A stretch of 64,000 bases of DNA from Vanessa cardui (taxonomy: Eukaryota; Arthropoda; Insecta; Lepidoptera; Nymphalidae), in the NCBI RefSeq assembly GCF_905220365.1, contig NC_061135.1:7717501-7781500 (forward strand). Reading direction: 5' to 3'. A program made the position numbers and the translations under genes. Positions 1 through 11,574 of the stretch are shown here, one piece after another. The notes beneath the pieces are model-generated. The model was not told where the DNA came from. It searched no databases and worked only from the letters and a program-made list of their open reading frames with translations. Within the stretch, counting starts at the first letter, position 1; every line of letters begins with the position of its first letter.

Positions 1-145
1 TTGAAGATTCTCAAGTCATATCGGTTTGGAAAACCCACCGGCGAAAGCTGGTTCCACACAGTGGTTATGCGAGGCAGATATAGTCTTAAAAATCGTACTA
101 TTGTAGATATTCGGATATCAAGGTGGTGAGGGTGAAATGAATAAA
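1..145 (+). repeat. LINE-like fragment at window edge
   Basis: ccaccggcgaaagctggttc, acacagtggttatgcgaggc and ggtggtgagggtgaaatgaa resemble the distal coding or 3' part of a lepidopteran non-LTR element. It continues off the left edge; clade and strand are tentative. Confidence 0.4.
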
Positions 146-193
146 CAAATACAAGAAATTCACTAGACGAAAGTTTACTGTACCTACTGATTT

Positions 194-226
194 CAGACGG
201 TCAAAGCCAGACTTGTTGACCGTCTG
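194..226. repeat. Inverted repeat, 11-bp perfect stem
   Basis: cagacggtcaa and ttgaccgtctg flank an 11-nt spacer. Just downstream of the LINE-like fragment. Confidence 0.8.
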
Positions 227-359
227 GGAACCGCCATGGCTACATTTTAACGTTAAACATAAAAACTTGTGCAGCTCACAGTATAATTACATATTTATTT
301 ATCCAGAATAAACAGTCAAGACTGTATGATATAATGATGATTTTTGATAAATATGAGGC

Positions 360-391
360 AATCCGGGTAATATATAAATATTACCCGGATT
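360..391. repeat. Inverted repeat, 14-bp perfect stem, 4-nt loop
   Basis: aatccgggtaatat, loop ataa, atattacccggatt. It is a perfect snap-back sequence. No bacterial-type terminator role applies here. Confidence 0.9.
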
Positions 392-2029
392 TGACTTGAT
401 TTATTCAATTTACCATTTTCAAAATTTAAAAAGATTATTAAGACAAAATAAATTAATAAATCATATTATTCATTGGAAGAGTACTTTTTTAGAAAGAAAC
501 GCCTGGAGTTAGGGCTCGGGGTCCATCATAGGCGCTAATTACTGTAAATAACAGCATCGTAAATCTGTTTATTTGAATAGAGCAACTATGCGTGTTTGTT
601 GCCTTTTCTTCTGGCTAGAAGCTGCTTTCCGAAACAGTGGTAGTACCTATTTAATTATTGACGATTTAAAAACGCTTAAATAAAATTGATTCGATTTCAA
701 TAACCTATTTTTTGTTTGTTATCAATTTTGTGTTTAGTTTTTTGTGTTTATATTTTTTGTTGGCTTCTTAGTATGCGTGGGTCCTATAGCATTAAGTTCC
801 AAGCGGAACGAGCTTTACGGAACGGATATTTCAGAAAAGGGTCATTTATGGACTGCTTTGAAAGAGGTGAGAATTACCACAACGAGACCAATTTGCCAAT
901 CTGCCTATTCTAAATAAATATAGTCTAAGTTCGTTACGTAACTATATATCCAGTTATAAAACGTTATGTAAATGGTGTATGACCAATAGAAATCCATTTT
1001 GAGCGGGAATGCGCGGTTGCCATTGTTGAAGCCTGATATAGCTGCCACTGCCCCTGACGGGCGTCACGTTCACAGTTCGCTAACGGGGAAATGAGAGACT
1101 ACGATTAAATTCTGCACTAAACAACTCAGGACCTCGGGATCTGTACGCTGATTGGCTAGCTAATAAAACCAAGGGGATGATAAACTATAACGTAACTGCC
1201 ATAAGTAAGTAATAATCTTTATGTTATTATCAGTCGAGCAAAATAAAATACGTATTTAATTTATGCACTTATTCTTATTTATATAATATTTGCATTTTAT
1301 AAAAACATTGGGAACAAAACTCAATAAAATATTACACTTAATCTGAATTAAAAGTAATGTTAGTTTGACCAACTGTTATTATGCCTAGGATTTTTCGATT
1401 GAGATTTGTTGGGTAGCGAAAAAAAAAACGTAATACATTAAAATATATGTAATATTCATTTAAATAATACTTTACGAAGATGTTCAAGATGAAAGATGGG
1501 ACGAATAAATTTACTAAATATTATTTACATAAGCTTAATTAATTTATTTGCCAAGAATAACGAAGTAGTAATTAAACGATTTTAATAACTATTGTACATA
1601 ATAACTAGAAAGACATATAGAGTTTATTCTATGTATATGGATTAAGGGCCCATAGCCCAAGCAAATTAAACCCTTCAGTGGAAATCAAGACGATTCAATG
1701 AATATAAATTGTTTTATCTTACAAAGGAAGGATTGGAGTAAATAGCATTATCTTTTCCCTCGGGTTCTTTAGTTCTGTGTGAAAACGCTAGTTGTATTTT
1801 GTGTAAATTTATTCTATAGGCATGCGATATCATAAACCGAGAACGAAGCTCAAGTAACTTTGTGTATGACAAAATATTAATCGTCGTTTACTTACAGTGT
1901 GGTTCGAAATTCAAAATTTACTTAATTCAAGTAAATTGTTGGGAATACTTTTTTAATCGTCGTTTAACAATACTTTTAAATTTTTATTTAGAACACCGCA
2001 TCATACATTTCGCAATTGGTGACGCATGA
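392..2029. other. A+T-rich DNA, apart from the patch at 990-1160
   Basis: I see only A+T-rich sequence without exon structure. The 65-codon ORF at 716-913 has no recognisable domain. Confidence 0.5.
990..1160. other. GC-richer unique patch
   Basis: From ttttgagcgggaatgcgcgg through ctgacgggcgtcacgttcac to acctcgggatctgtacgctg the base composition rises well above the flanks. No long frame, splice-bounded exon or known repeat is visible. It could be a conserved non-coding element or unrecognised transposon remnant. Confidence 0.3.
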
Positions 2030-2135
2030 GTGGCAAATGGACCACCCAATGCTCTTAGTTTTATATTTCTAACAGCGCTGATGTCTATGGGTTGCGGTGA
2101 ACACTTATCATTACCTACCTATACTGTAAAAGCCA
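2030..2135 (+). repeat. Family G, 3' fragment
   Basis: ctaacagcgctgatgtctat, gggttgcggtgaacacttat and acctatactgtaaaag are the 3' third of the same family as 2199-2502, in the same orientation just upstream. Confidence 0.6.
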
Positions 2136-2198
2136 CCACTACTAGTAATGTAGATTCTTCCAATAATAATCCGTCTCTGATGTGTACACAACTACACT

Positions 2199-2502
2199 TT
2201 TGGTGGTAGGGCTTTGTGCAAGCCCGTCTTTGTGGTACCTACACCACCCACTCATCAGTTATTCTATCGCCAAACAACTCCAGTACTCAGTATTTTTGTA
2301 TTCCGGTTTAAAGGGTGAGTGAGCCAGTGTAACTACAGCCACAAGGGTCATAATATCTTAGTTCCCAAGATTAGTGGCGCATTGACGATTTAAAGAATAG
2401 TTAATATTTCTTACAGCGTCATTGTCTTTGGGTAATGGTGACCACTTACCATCAGGTGGCCCATATGCTTGCCCGCCAACCTATACCATAAAAAAAAAAC
2501 AA
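2199..2502 (+). repeat. Interspersed repeat family G, near full length
   Basis: It begins ggtggtagggctttgtgcaa, with cccactcatcagttattcta, agggtgagtgagccagtgta and gaccacttaccatcaggtgg. It ends aacctataccataaaaaaaa. The A-rich 3' end fits a retroposon. A close relative is at 22255-22550. Confidence 0.8.
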
Positions 2503-3486
2503 ACGAGATGTAAATTTTATAAGCGTGAGGCACAAGAGTTTTACATTTTCAGTCGTTGTAATATTTATTAAATACTACTTATACTGACTTCCCTTGTGAT
2601 TTTTTTATACATTTTAATTGTAATAAATACATTTGATATTATAATGATTCGGATTTTCTACGAATCGGATTAAAAAACAAAATGAACAGTGTTTGTTATA
2701 CAAATTTAATTAACTAAAATATTAATCTTTTAAACTAATAATTTTATGTGAAAATAAACACATGAGTATATTTAGTAATTATTAATAATAATCTAGGTAG
2801 GGTGGTCACTAAAGTTGTAGTCTATAAAGCCATGTAAATGCAACATGCATAAAATTTGCATACATAAAGATGTCGACGAGGACACTCATTTTGTAATACG
2901 ATTTGGTTCCTACATTTAATATTATTTAATATGCATATGTATGTGTTTAGAACCTTGTCGACTTTAACTAGATTACCGACTGAACTTGGACATATTTTAA
3001 TTATATTTTATAATAAGTTTTTCTTGAAGATTTTTTGTAGTAATATTTTCATGATATATACCTAGCGTACTAATGAAACAGATTTAAGTCAAATGATGCT
3101 ATTATTTGTAAACGAAAATAGTAATATCCTTTTGAGAAATTACAAATATTTTTATTTTACTTTCTACTTTAAACTTTGTATTAGTGGCCGATACGAAAAT
3201 AGTCCAAGGGTCAGGATTGTCTTTTGGGTCGCTTGTTAGGTCCAATAGCGTTGACAAAATAAATATATCACGCCATGTTTGAATTATTGGAAATATAAGT
3301 TTTAAATTTAATCTTAATATAGTATAAGGTAGTAGTAGTTAATGATTTAATCATAAGTTATAGTGATACTATAAACGAAAGGAAAATAAGCACATGTTCC
3401 AATTAATAATGTTGATTATGAGCAATGAAAAAAATAACACATTTAATTAACATTTTGTTAATCACAAATCTTTATTAATATTAAAA

Positions 3487-3636
3487 ATGTCTGTCGGTCG
3501 CTCTTTCACGACCGAACCATTCATGAAATTTACTATGAAGCAAATTTGAACTCCAAGAAAGGACTTAGACTACTTTTTACCTAACACATGACAACCTACA
3601 CTCTAAAACGCGGTCAAAGATGCGGACGAATACTAG
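3487..3636 (+). mobile_element. Helitron-like 3' end fragment
   Basis: ggtcgctctttcacgaccga, ttgaactccaagaaaggact and actactttttacctaacaca match the wording of short lepidopteran Helitrons. It ends gatgcggacgaatactag followed by T, the CTAG-3' terminus. The 5' end was not located. Confidence 0.5.
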
Positions 3637-4043
3637 TCTTATAATAGCTATGACATGCAGAGGGTTGGTAAAGCAGATTTTAATAAATTTAATATTAAAT
3701 GGAAAGTTCGTGATATGTCATTCTAAAATGTTCATGAATTTACATATATTTCAAGGGTATCACTGGTTTCCGGTACATTAGAATAGATCCGTCTCATCTC
3801 AACTCATGGCTGTCATAAGGGTCGAATAGGGTTTCTTGAGTTAAGTGCACCCATTAAAACCATCAGCACTTAGTGCCTCAACAATCCCTACGGTGGCGGG
3901 AAACAAACCTACTACGAGGGTTGGCGTCAATTAAATCGTAAATACCAATTTTTTTTCGTCTCATAGAAACGTACCTCAGACGTCAGTGAATAGGGCAAGT
4001 GAATAATGATTGTTATGATGATGAGCTGTTATCTCTAATTTTA

Positions 4044-4323
4044 ACGGGATTTATTAATTACAGTAATAATTAAGATGACAATATTTTTGAATAAGGCGAA
4101 CTTATTTTTTAAATAATTTTACATTTGAATTATTTTATTTGAACCGTTTGAAGATTAAATACTATTTTGAATGCATACGTATGACGGGATTTATTAATCA
4201 CAGTAATAATTAAAATGACAATATTTTTGAATAAGACGAAATTATTTTTTAAATAATTTTAAATTTGAACTATTTTATTTGAACCGTTTTAAGATTAAAT
4301 ACGATTTTGAATGCAAACGTATG
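4044..4323 (+). repeat. Tandem duplication, 2 x 140 bp
   Basis: Copy 1 (4044-4183) and copy 2 (4184-4323) both start acgggatttattaat and both end near cgtatg. They differ at a small number of positions (for example ttaattacag versus ttaatcacag). No gene lies in the unit. Confidence 0.95.
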
Positions 4324-5128
4324 ACGTGTGGTAGGTATTAGTAACAAGTGACTGGGCACTATGTGAGTTCTAGTTTTAAATGTATTTTGTGAAACATTTT
4401 GTATATTTCATTCCGACTCGTAGGTTAAAACCTTTTTATTTCTTTTTACTATCGTTACATGATAAATACAATAAAATAATAGTTTTTTTACATGTGTGTA
4501 GTTTTGTCTTAAAAAAAACCTGCCAAATAATTTATGAAGACAAATGAAATTTGAAACATCGAAGTGCTGTTTTGTTATATGTTTGCTCTCATTCAAATCT
4601 ACTCAAAGCAGCACTTCTTTTGATTGAAAATGAACGAATGAACTAAAAAATGGAAACGTTCAGCACGTTCGTAAAACGAACTGACTGAATATCGTGGTAG
4701 TAGAATATTCAATGATTTTAGGATTCAATATATTTTATTTATGCGATCCCAGCTTTACATATACAGGCGAGGAGGCGTTAAAATTCAACGAACTAGTATC
4801 AAGATTTTTTATCGTACTAGAGCATTTTGTTTTTACTTGTACTAGGTCATCTGTCCTTTGTTGCATCTTTTGTAGAGGAAGTTAGGTCATGTAGGGTATA
4901 CCTACTAGCTATCCGTTCCGCCTCTGTGTGAGTGCAGTTAAAAGTGTATGATAGGTTATACAAAAATTGTTTTATTAATAATATTATTCTTCGTGATAGT
5001 GATAAGTTAACAAAATTATTGTTGTACAATTAAGTTCTCCGTCTAGCACTATTCTACACATTATGCCTATTTATAATAGAATATACTCAGGCATCCTCCG
5101 TACGTTCCATGTTATACTTATACAATTA

Positions 5129-7198
5129 CTAGCTGACCCGGCAAACTTTGTACTGCCATAATCGAAATGCTTAAATTGGTCCAAATGTGATGTGCATAGA
5201 AACCATTGCACGCAGCGACACTGGTGATCTGAACTGCAACAATAAATAACTGATTCTTACATTAAAAACGACACTCAATGATTTTTTCTATATTTTCAAT
5301 GACACAGGAATCATGAGGTTGGGTGATAAATTGCCATGTCGCTATGATTAAATCCTGACAACTTAAAGTTTGCAAAACCATTTAGTGTAAACTGGCTATA
5401 CCATAAGCTTTAATTTGATACACATTTACAATAAAATCTATATAATATCACTAAATACAACACAGGTAAAATATAGGTGGTCAAGCTTTATTACGGTGAT
5501 GTTGCTTATAATATTTTAAAAATATTGTACACTTTATATTGCTCAAAAATAGTCACGTCACAACAATTAGATTCTTACAAAACAAAGTTTGTCTAAAATA
5601 CTGGCTATTTAAAAGTTTTCAATTTGATATTGACACACACACAGTAACGATACACTCTGTTAATCAATTTAAAGCTCTCTGATAAACTACATTTTTTTGG
5701 TTTGTGTTGTGGTGCGTAAATAAAAAAAGATGAAGATGAGGCCAGGCGCACGGGAAATTGTAGACGTTTAAAATCGAATGGTAAATCCGTTAGAATCATC
5801 GGTATACGCGGGATCAAGACACTCTCTCCTTTGTTTTTACCCTTTATGATTGTTGTCTCAATGACGTTTTTCATTATCTTTTTCACAGCCAGTCTTGTTC
5901 CGTTGCACAGTCAAGGTTGATTAATGTTATGCAGCATGAGGATAACTGATCCTACTTTTAACTGCAAATTATGAGGAGGTCCAAGCAATTTCAGTGAATT
6001 TAAAAACTCCGTGGGATAGTTGACTACGTTATTCTGGTTTATAACGGTGGCCACTGCTTTGAAAGAAACCTGTCCCGGAAGAAAATTTTGAATGGTCGCA
6101 TTGAGATCATCAACATCTTTATTGATCATCAACATCTTTTTTTTCGCCGCCAAAATTGCTCGTTCACCCAGCTAATTACGGTGATTGGACTGTTCCGCTA
6201 TATCTGGAAAAAAACCCGCTGAATAAGCTTCTCTGATGAGTTTGTGATGTGACAGAAATCTGTAGATATTGTGATGAATCCGGTCGAGGTATCCACTGCG
6301 ACTTTACCATTTCCATTAGTTGTTAAATGGAGTGTCTTTACGTGCCGCCACAATTTTGATTTTAGGGATTCGTTTAGTTCATCAGCAACAGTTGATCGGG
6401 AAATAACTGGAAGAGTCTGACGAAACTCACCTGATAACAGAATCATGGCCCCACCAAAATAGGATCTTAGCCATTGCGCTACCTATGTCGCCATAAATAA
6501 ATAAAAATAAAAATAAATGATAAGAATTAATTGGTAGACAGTAAACAACTGAAGTTAGATAAAATTAAGGTTCCTTTTTGTACCTCCTGTGAATTAATAT
6601 GTAGTTATAAAGATATAACTATTCTTTCAATTTGATTTCTGAATACCGGGGTCAACATCCAATATTTGACAAAGTTTGGATTACCCACGTTACAAAAACA
6701 TGATTATGGCGTTTATAATTACATCAATACCGAACCCTGATACTTGATATTTATGGAGCTCTAAAGATCGATGTTAATTGATAACATCAGTGTTTTTTGC
6801 GACTGGAAGAAATGAGAAATAGATGTAACGAACTCATATGTAGCTCACCGCATGGACCATGTCACATATTTTTAACGTCAATGCGAAATCCTGGATCATG
6901 TGTTTGATCAAAGTGGTGGATGAATGTACTCATTATTAATTAATACTTACTTTTAAATTGACAGCACAATTCCCCGTCTAAAAAATCTTCATTAACAAAA
7001 TGACCCGCCATTAATTGAATTCATTTGTTACAAAAAATGTTATAAATAAAGAACTACTAAACCAATTTTGTTCAAACTTCACATAAACTATCTACTAAAT
7101 AGTCCGAACAAACCCTGAAAATTTGTTTTGGATAGGTGAGCCCGTTCTTGAGTTATAAAGTGACATCGAAAAATACCACTTATTTTTATATATATAGA
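5129..7198 (-). mobile_element. Helitron relic with helicase remnants
   Basis: Read on the minus strand, the element begins with TCTATATATATAAAAATAAG after an A (7198) and ends GGGTCAGCTAG followed by T (5129). These are the 5'-TC and CTAG-3' ends, with A/T target, expected of Helitrons. The interior (5605-6446) encodes broken pieces of the Helitron PIF1-type helicase. A second nearly identical 5' end (tttttatatatatagatt on the plus strand) lies about 113 bp outside, at 7311, so the boundary could be there or may have been duplicated. The Rep domain was not found; the element is decayed and 2.07 kb long. Confidence 0.75.
5605..6446 (-). pseudogene. Helitron helicase pseudogene, C-terminal part
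   Basis: Three minus-strand segments lie in the correct N-to-C order. 6446-6198 reads LLSGEFRQTLPVI, matching PIF1 helicase motif III (GDFRQxLPV), followed by a WRHVKTLHLTTN-like stretch. 6153-5911 reads VDDLNATIQNFLPG, then VNYPTEFLNSL and LQLKVGSVILMLHNINQP. 5886-5605 reads LIPRIPMILTDLPFDFKRLQ then FPVRLA. All three match the C-terminal helicase region of autonomous Helitrons as I know it. Frames shift between segments and a catalytic enzyme is not encoded. The Walker A and B region was not seen. Confidence 0.8.
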
Positions 7199-7319
7199 TT
7201 CGAAAAATAGATGTACCGATGTTTTAAATAATGCAAAATCAATTTTAAAACATCAATGTTTTAATGTACAGCAACAGCAACAGAACAGCAATTCATTTTT
7301 ATATATATAGATTAAAATA

Positions 7320-9353
7320 TATTTCGAGGCATAATTTTCATTTATAATTTTTTCCACCGATTATGAAAATCGCTTGATTTTTTTGGAAGACTTTTAATTA
7401 GTTGAGGCGAAATTGATTCTTCTATAATCTAGATATAATCTGTATTTATACAGAAAACATTGTTGTTCTATATTGGCGTCACTTAAAAAATTGCTTAAAG
7501 AGTATTAATAAATTGCTTAAATAGTATTATTTACATCAAGGGCATAGTTATATACAAATGAAAAATAATTAAATTTAGAAAACGGTACTGTCATTGGTAC
7601 CCAATACTTATGTAAAATTCCAAATTACCCCTCGGACCTTCGTCTGAAAATGGGTGAAAATTGAATTGCAATATTCTGTTAAATGTACTGTAACATACAG
7701 GTCAAGTTAATAAAATCGTTTATTGAGGGATAAACTGTTGATGAAATAAAAACGTTCGTTCTTTCTTCTCTCAACCAACGTACATCTGACACGGCTGTTT
7801 ATTTTATACAATATAATTTATTTAAGATAATTCTGAGTAATACTTAATGAATAAAATAAATGAATAATAATAATAAGTGAATTCGTAATAACTTATTTTA
7901 GTGAGATAAATCTTAATAATTTCCCAGCATAACTTATACTTTTATATCTGAGTTATACATTTATTTTATAATTATGGCATAAAAGTATTCTAAGTATCAT
8001 TGTAAAATACTTATGTCAACTATATATACTTAAACCACTGAACAGAGTTCGTCATTAATTTATAAGATCATGTTGGCAGATACAAAGGAACAATACGTTT
8101 AGTTTTTGACAAAGGAAGGCGCCATACAGCGACACAATGTAGTTGTACATGTATATATGCCTTTATAAGGAACTACAAGTCATGCATTTGCAGCGTTACT
8201 TTTAAATTTACAATTCAACTTTAAAAATATTAGCATTGAAAATTAATTCAGTATGTACATTCAGTATGTTATATTATGTGTATTTAGACGTACTATACAA
8301 ACGACCAAAACATTCAAAATAATAATGAATCATTATAGTCTTATCGTTATCTATAATTTTGCATGTAACACGCTCAAGTGTAGCGCAAGAAACTCATCGA
8401 CGTATTTGAAGAGCTGATGAAGTTTGTTAGAGCCGCCTTGCGGCTGCAAATGGCGATAAGTTTGCTAAAGCGTGTAATTATTGTGTGTTTAGTATGCTCA
8501 CGAGGAAGTTACACGGAGCGTACCGCATGTTGGAAGTACGTTGATGAATTTGTATCAATTTTCTCACATAATGCACAATTTATGAAAATTTTATTATGAT
8601 TACCCTTTGTAATAAAATTATAAAAAAATCGTTTTATCTGCGCCGATCCAGTCGTTATTAAAACTATAATTATGTAGTTTTTATAGTGTTATCATAAATA
8701 AATTTGACTTAAAATAATTTATAAATAATATACTAGAAAAGAATTACATTGTGTACTGACCAATTTCAACAAATAAATCTATGAAAATGGGCGCCGTGTC
8801 GTGGTTTTTGCAAAATATGTCTAGTTTTACTCTAATTTATTTCTTAAAAGACATATTATTGTAAGCATTAAAGATGCTATGCTTTATCAAAAATATCACA
8901 ATTACGTATTACATATATGTACCTACTATGTGTTCCTCCTGTGTGTGTCACTTAACGAAAATCCGAGGCGACCAGTGAAAATGAGATAATATACTTGATT
9001 TTCGACACACGCTTGCATAAAAGCTCGTAGTTCTCCGAATTTTTGAGTTTTCGAGAATTTCTTGGCAGAAAATCCAAATCTTTTTAGCGGTATCCGAGGT
9101 GTGATACAGGGTTCTCGGAATCTGGAGCCTTATAATCTAACGACCCAGTTTGTTTCATCATAAGTAACATTGGGAGTATATTTCGCTCCAAATTAGTAAA
9201 TGAAACATTCAAAGAATAATATAAAAGCAAGCAATAGTTGGTACCATTTACGTTTTAAAACGAAATAAGGAAGATTTAGTAAGATAGTATTAGTAGTAAA
9301 TACATTCTCTCTGTAATGTGAAACTTAATTAAATAAATACGGTTTTTATCTGA
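7320..9353. other. A+T-rich DNA, mostly unassigned
   Basis: Holds the low-copy repeat at 8385-8510. Otherwise no gene or known element is seen. Confidence 0.5.
8385..8510 (+). repeat. Low-copy dispersed repeat, copy 1
   Basis: caagaaactcatcgacgtat, gctgatgaagtttgttagag, ccgccttgcggctgcaaatg, gcgataagtttgctaaag. The same order recurs at 17240-17352. The 60-codon ORF starting at 8417 lies in it but is not kept open in the other copy. Confidence 0.7.
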
Positions 9354-9440
9354 AAGCGTAAATTGTATTCGATTACGCGGGTCGTGATCAAATAAGAACT
9401 CTAATTTAAATCGTACCTGGAAACTACACGTGTGGAGTTT
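9354..9440 (+). repeat. Dispersed repeat with attcgattac core, copy 1
   Basis: agcgtaaattgtattcgatt, acgcgggtcgtgatcaaata. Shared with 23181-23260. Confidence 0.65.
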
Positions 9441-9512
9441 ACTAACGTTACGTAGTGCATGTAATTTTTGGAATGTCTTGATTCTACGAATGGTTGTTCT
9501 TTGTCAAATTTA

Positions 9513-9536
9513 ACTATATATATATATATATATATA
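9513..9536. repeat. (TA)n microsatellite
   Basis: An uninterrupted TA run directly before the sequence cagggttattggtaactcga. Confidence 0.95.
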
Positions 9537-9790
9537 CAGGGTTATTGGTAACTCGACACATATCCGTTAGGAGGTGATAGGGGTGACTATTTTCAATAAT
9601 TTTAACCCCTATATGTATACTGGCAAAGTGAACCATTTTTGAGTTATCACGTTTTTTAGATTTTTTCAAAATTTGTTTAAAATGCAACTTCAAAAATTTA
9701 TTTCAAAAAAAGTATCAATTAAAATCTATTTTTTTTCTTTTGTTTTATTAAAACGATTAAACACTGGATATTCGTCAATATTTAAACGAT
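9537..9790 (+). repeat. Possible transposon end after (TA)n
   Basis: cagggttattggtaactcga, cacatatccgttaggaggtg and ataggggtgactattttcaa look like a terminal segment of a repeat, abutting a TA run. No matching inverted end was found downstream, so it is an inference from sequence style. Confidence 0.35.
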
Positions 9791-9980
9791 AATTATCGGT
9801 CCAAATTTAAAAATGCGTGACGGAAAACGAATTTATTTCAAAATTTTTTTTTGATATTTTTCTCAAAAATGCCTTAAAAACTAAAAAAATCGTTATAAAA
9901 CTTGGCCTGCAGATTATTTTAAAAACACAACCGTTTTCTAAGCTTTCCAATAATGTATAAAAAGAAGGAATATATATATT

Positions 9981-10215
9981 TGAATTTACAGCTGCTAGGC
10001 TAAGGCCTCCTCTCTCTTTAAGGAGAAAGTTTGGAGCATATTCCACAATCTCTCTAGCTCAATTCGGGTTGCTGGATACACATTTGACAGAATTTCGCTG
10101 AAATTAGACCCAACCCAAATTAAGTACATTAAAATTCAGTGATGCTTGCCTGGGTTTAAACTCGAAACCATTGGTTAAGATACACGTGTTCTAACTACTG
10201 GGCTATCTCAGTAGC
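9981..10215 (-). mobile_element. tRNA-derived SINE (Metulj-like)
   Basis: The minus strand runs from a tRNA-like head (agatagcccagtagttagaa, tttaaacccaggcaagca) to a tail ending in gaggaggccttagcctagca. The familiar middle (attctgtcaaatgtgtatcc, then caacccgaattgagct) is present with point changes. Old, diverged copy. Confidence 0.8.
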
Positions 10216-10253
10216 TTCATTTATCCAAGTATATTAACTTTTATCATTTTTAT

Positions 10254-10570
10254 TCTATATATACTAATATTATAAATGTGAAAGTAGCTCTATCCATCGT
10301 GTCGATTCGTTCGTTGATCTTTCACAGCCAAACCACTGAAATGATTTTAAAATTTTTTTTAAGTTTTTAGGCTTACCAATTAATACCTTTCTAATTAAGA
10401 AAGGCATCATCGACAATTAGTTTATGTATGTAAACCTATGTTCTATGTCAAACTGTAATCAATCTCTGTACCAAATTTGAATCGTTCAGCCATTTTGCCG
10501 TGATCGGGTAAAAAACTAATGGTCCATCCATTGAAACTTTCGATTCAAACAGACAAATTATAAACAGTTT
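10254..10570 (+). mobile_element. Helitron-like non-autonomous element, 5' part
   Basis: It starts TCTATATATACTAATATTAT, the common lepidopteran short-Helitron start, followed by gatctttcacagccaaacca and aatcgttcagccattttgcc. No CTAG-3' end was found, so the right border near 10570 is approximate. Confidence 0.6.
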
Positions 10571-10600
10571 TAAACTATCATGCTATAGGATTCAATTTAA

Positions 10601-10690
10601 TTTAAAATTGCCAGTGGTTTTGAGTGTAGATTCTATCGAGAAGAACCAGCAAGAAATTCGTTAGTTTATTTTTAATGATAAAACAATGAA
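10601..10690 (-). repeat. LINE 3' fragment (family of 56575-56930)
   Basis: gtgtagattctatcgagaag, aaccagcaagaaattcgtta on the plus strand matches the antisense of the LINE at 56.6 kb. Confidence 0.6.
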
Positions 10691-11221
10691 GTAAATAAAG
10701 TTAAATGTATTTATTTGTAAACTTAGCGTTTTATTTTCATTTATGAATTAAATAAATTTAATAATAACTTACTATTTTCGGAATTCATCACTCAAACGAA
10801 TACCATGCCTTTGTGGAGGAAACTTGGTATTTGTTAATTAGTACGTGTAAAAAAGTAGTCAATACACTACCTAAAACCAATATAACAAAATTAATGGTGA
10901 GTAAATTCAGAAGCCCATTTGTAAATTATTTGGAACCTTTTTTATAGACTTTTTTTAATAGGTAATGATGAGAGAAAAACTGTATTCTTATTTTTGAACA
11001 CGACACAACATTGGGGCTCGTTCTTGATCTTGATGAAGAAATTGCAGGTATACGCTTTCATCGCGAAGAATTCACTATTTTTCCTCTCTTCCGTCCCTCT
11101 TTGTTACGCTGGTAATAAGCAATAAAGTTACCCTGCTGGGTAATGACATTTATGTAACCTTAATCAATGGAATAATATCGAGGCTGTTATCGAAACAGCT
11201 TCAGCTGAACAACTGATGAAT

Positions 11222-11497
11222 TCAGGTAGCCCAGTGGTTAGAGCGCGTGCATCTTAACGGATGATTCAGAGCTCAAACCCAGGCAAGCATCATTGAACAT
11301 TCATGTGCTTAATTTGTGTTCACAATTCAAAAACTACCTTAGGAAACCTTCATGTTTCTAATTTCATCAAAATTCTGCCACATGTGCATTCCACAAAACC
11401 GCATTGGAACAGCGTGGTTTCAATCCCCCTCCTTAATGCTAGAGGAGATCTTAGCCCAACAGTGGGAAATTTACAGGCCTGTACTGTTACTGTTACT
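11222..11497 (+). mobile_element. tRNA-derived SINE (Metulj-like), nearly full length
   Basis: The head is agcccagtggttagagcgcg with an A-box-like start, followed by ctcaaacccaggcaagcatc in the B-box position. The body includes attctgccacatgtgcattc and gcattggaacagcgtggt. The tail is ttagcccaacagtgggaaat then a (gttact)n run. One of the more complete copies. Confidence 0.85.
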
Positions 11498-11574
11498 GAA
11501 CTAGGTGCGACTTTTTTCACGCTACAACAACTGCTCCTGTTGTACAAAGCGTAGGTGTAGTCTTGCGTTGAAAA

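Larger units (their letters stand above)
2503..5128. other. A+T-rich DNA between repeats
   Basis: Apart from the Helitron-like piece at 3487-3636 and the tandem duplication at 4044-4323, nothing is recognised. The 60-63-codon ORFs at 4.4-5.0 kb look like chance. Confidence 0.5.

Noticed and set aside
5911..6153. Host PIF1 helicase gene
   Set aside because: The motifs match the Helitron-type helicase, the frame is broken, and Helitron ends bracket it.
9513..9536. (TA)n tract as a replication origin or unwinding element
   Set aside because: A plain microsatellite with no supporting features.
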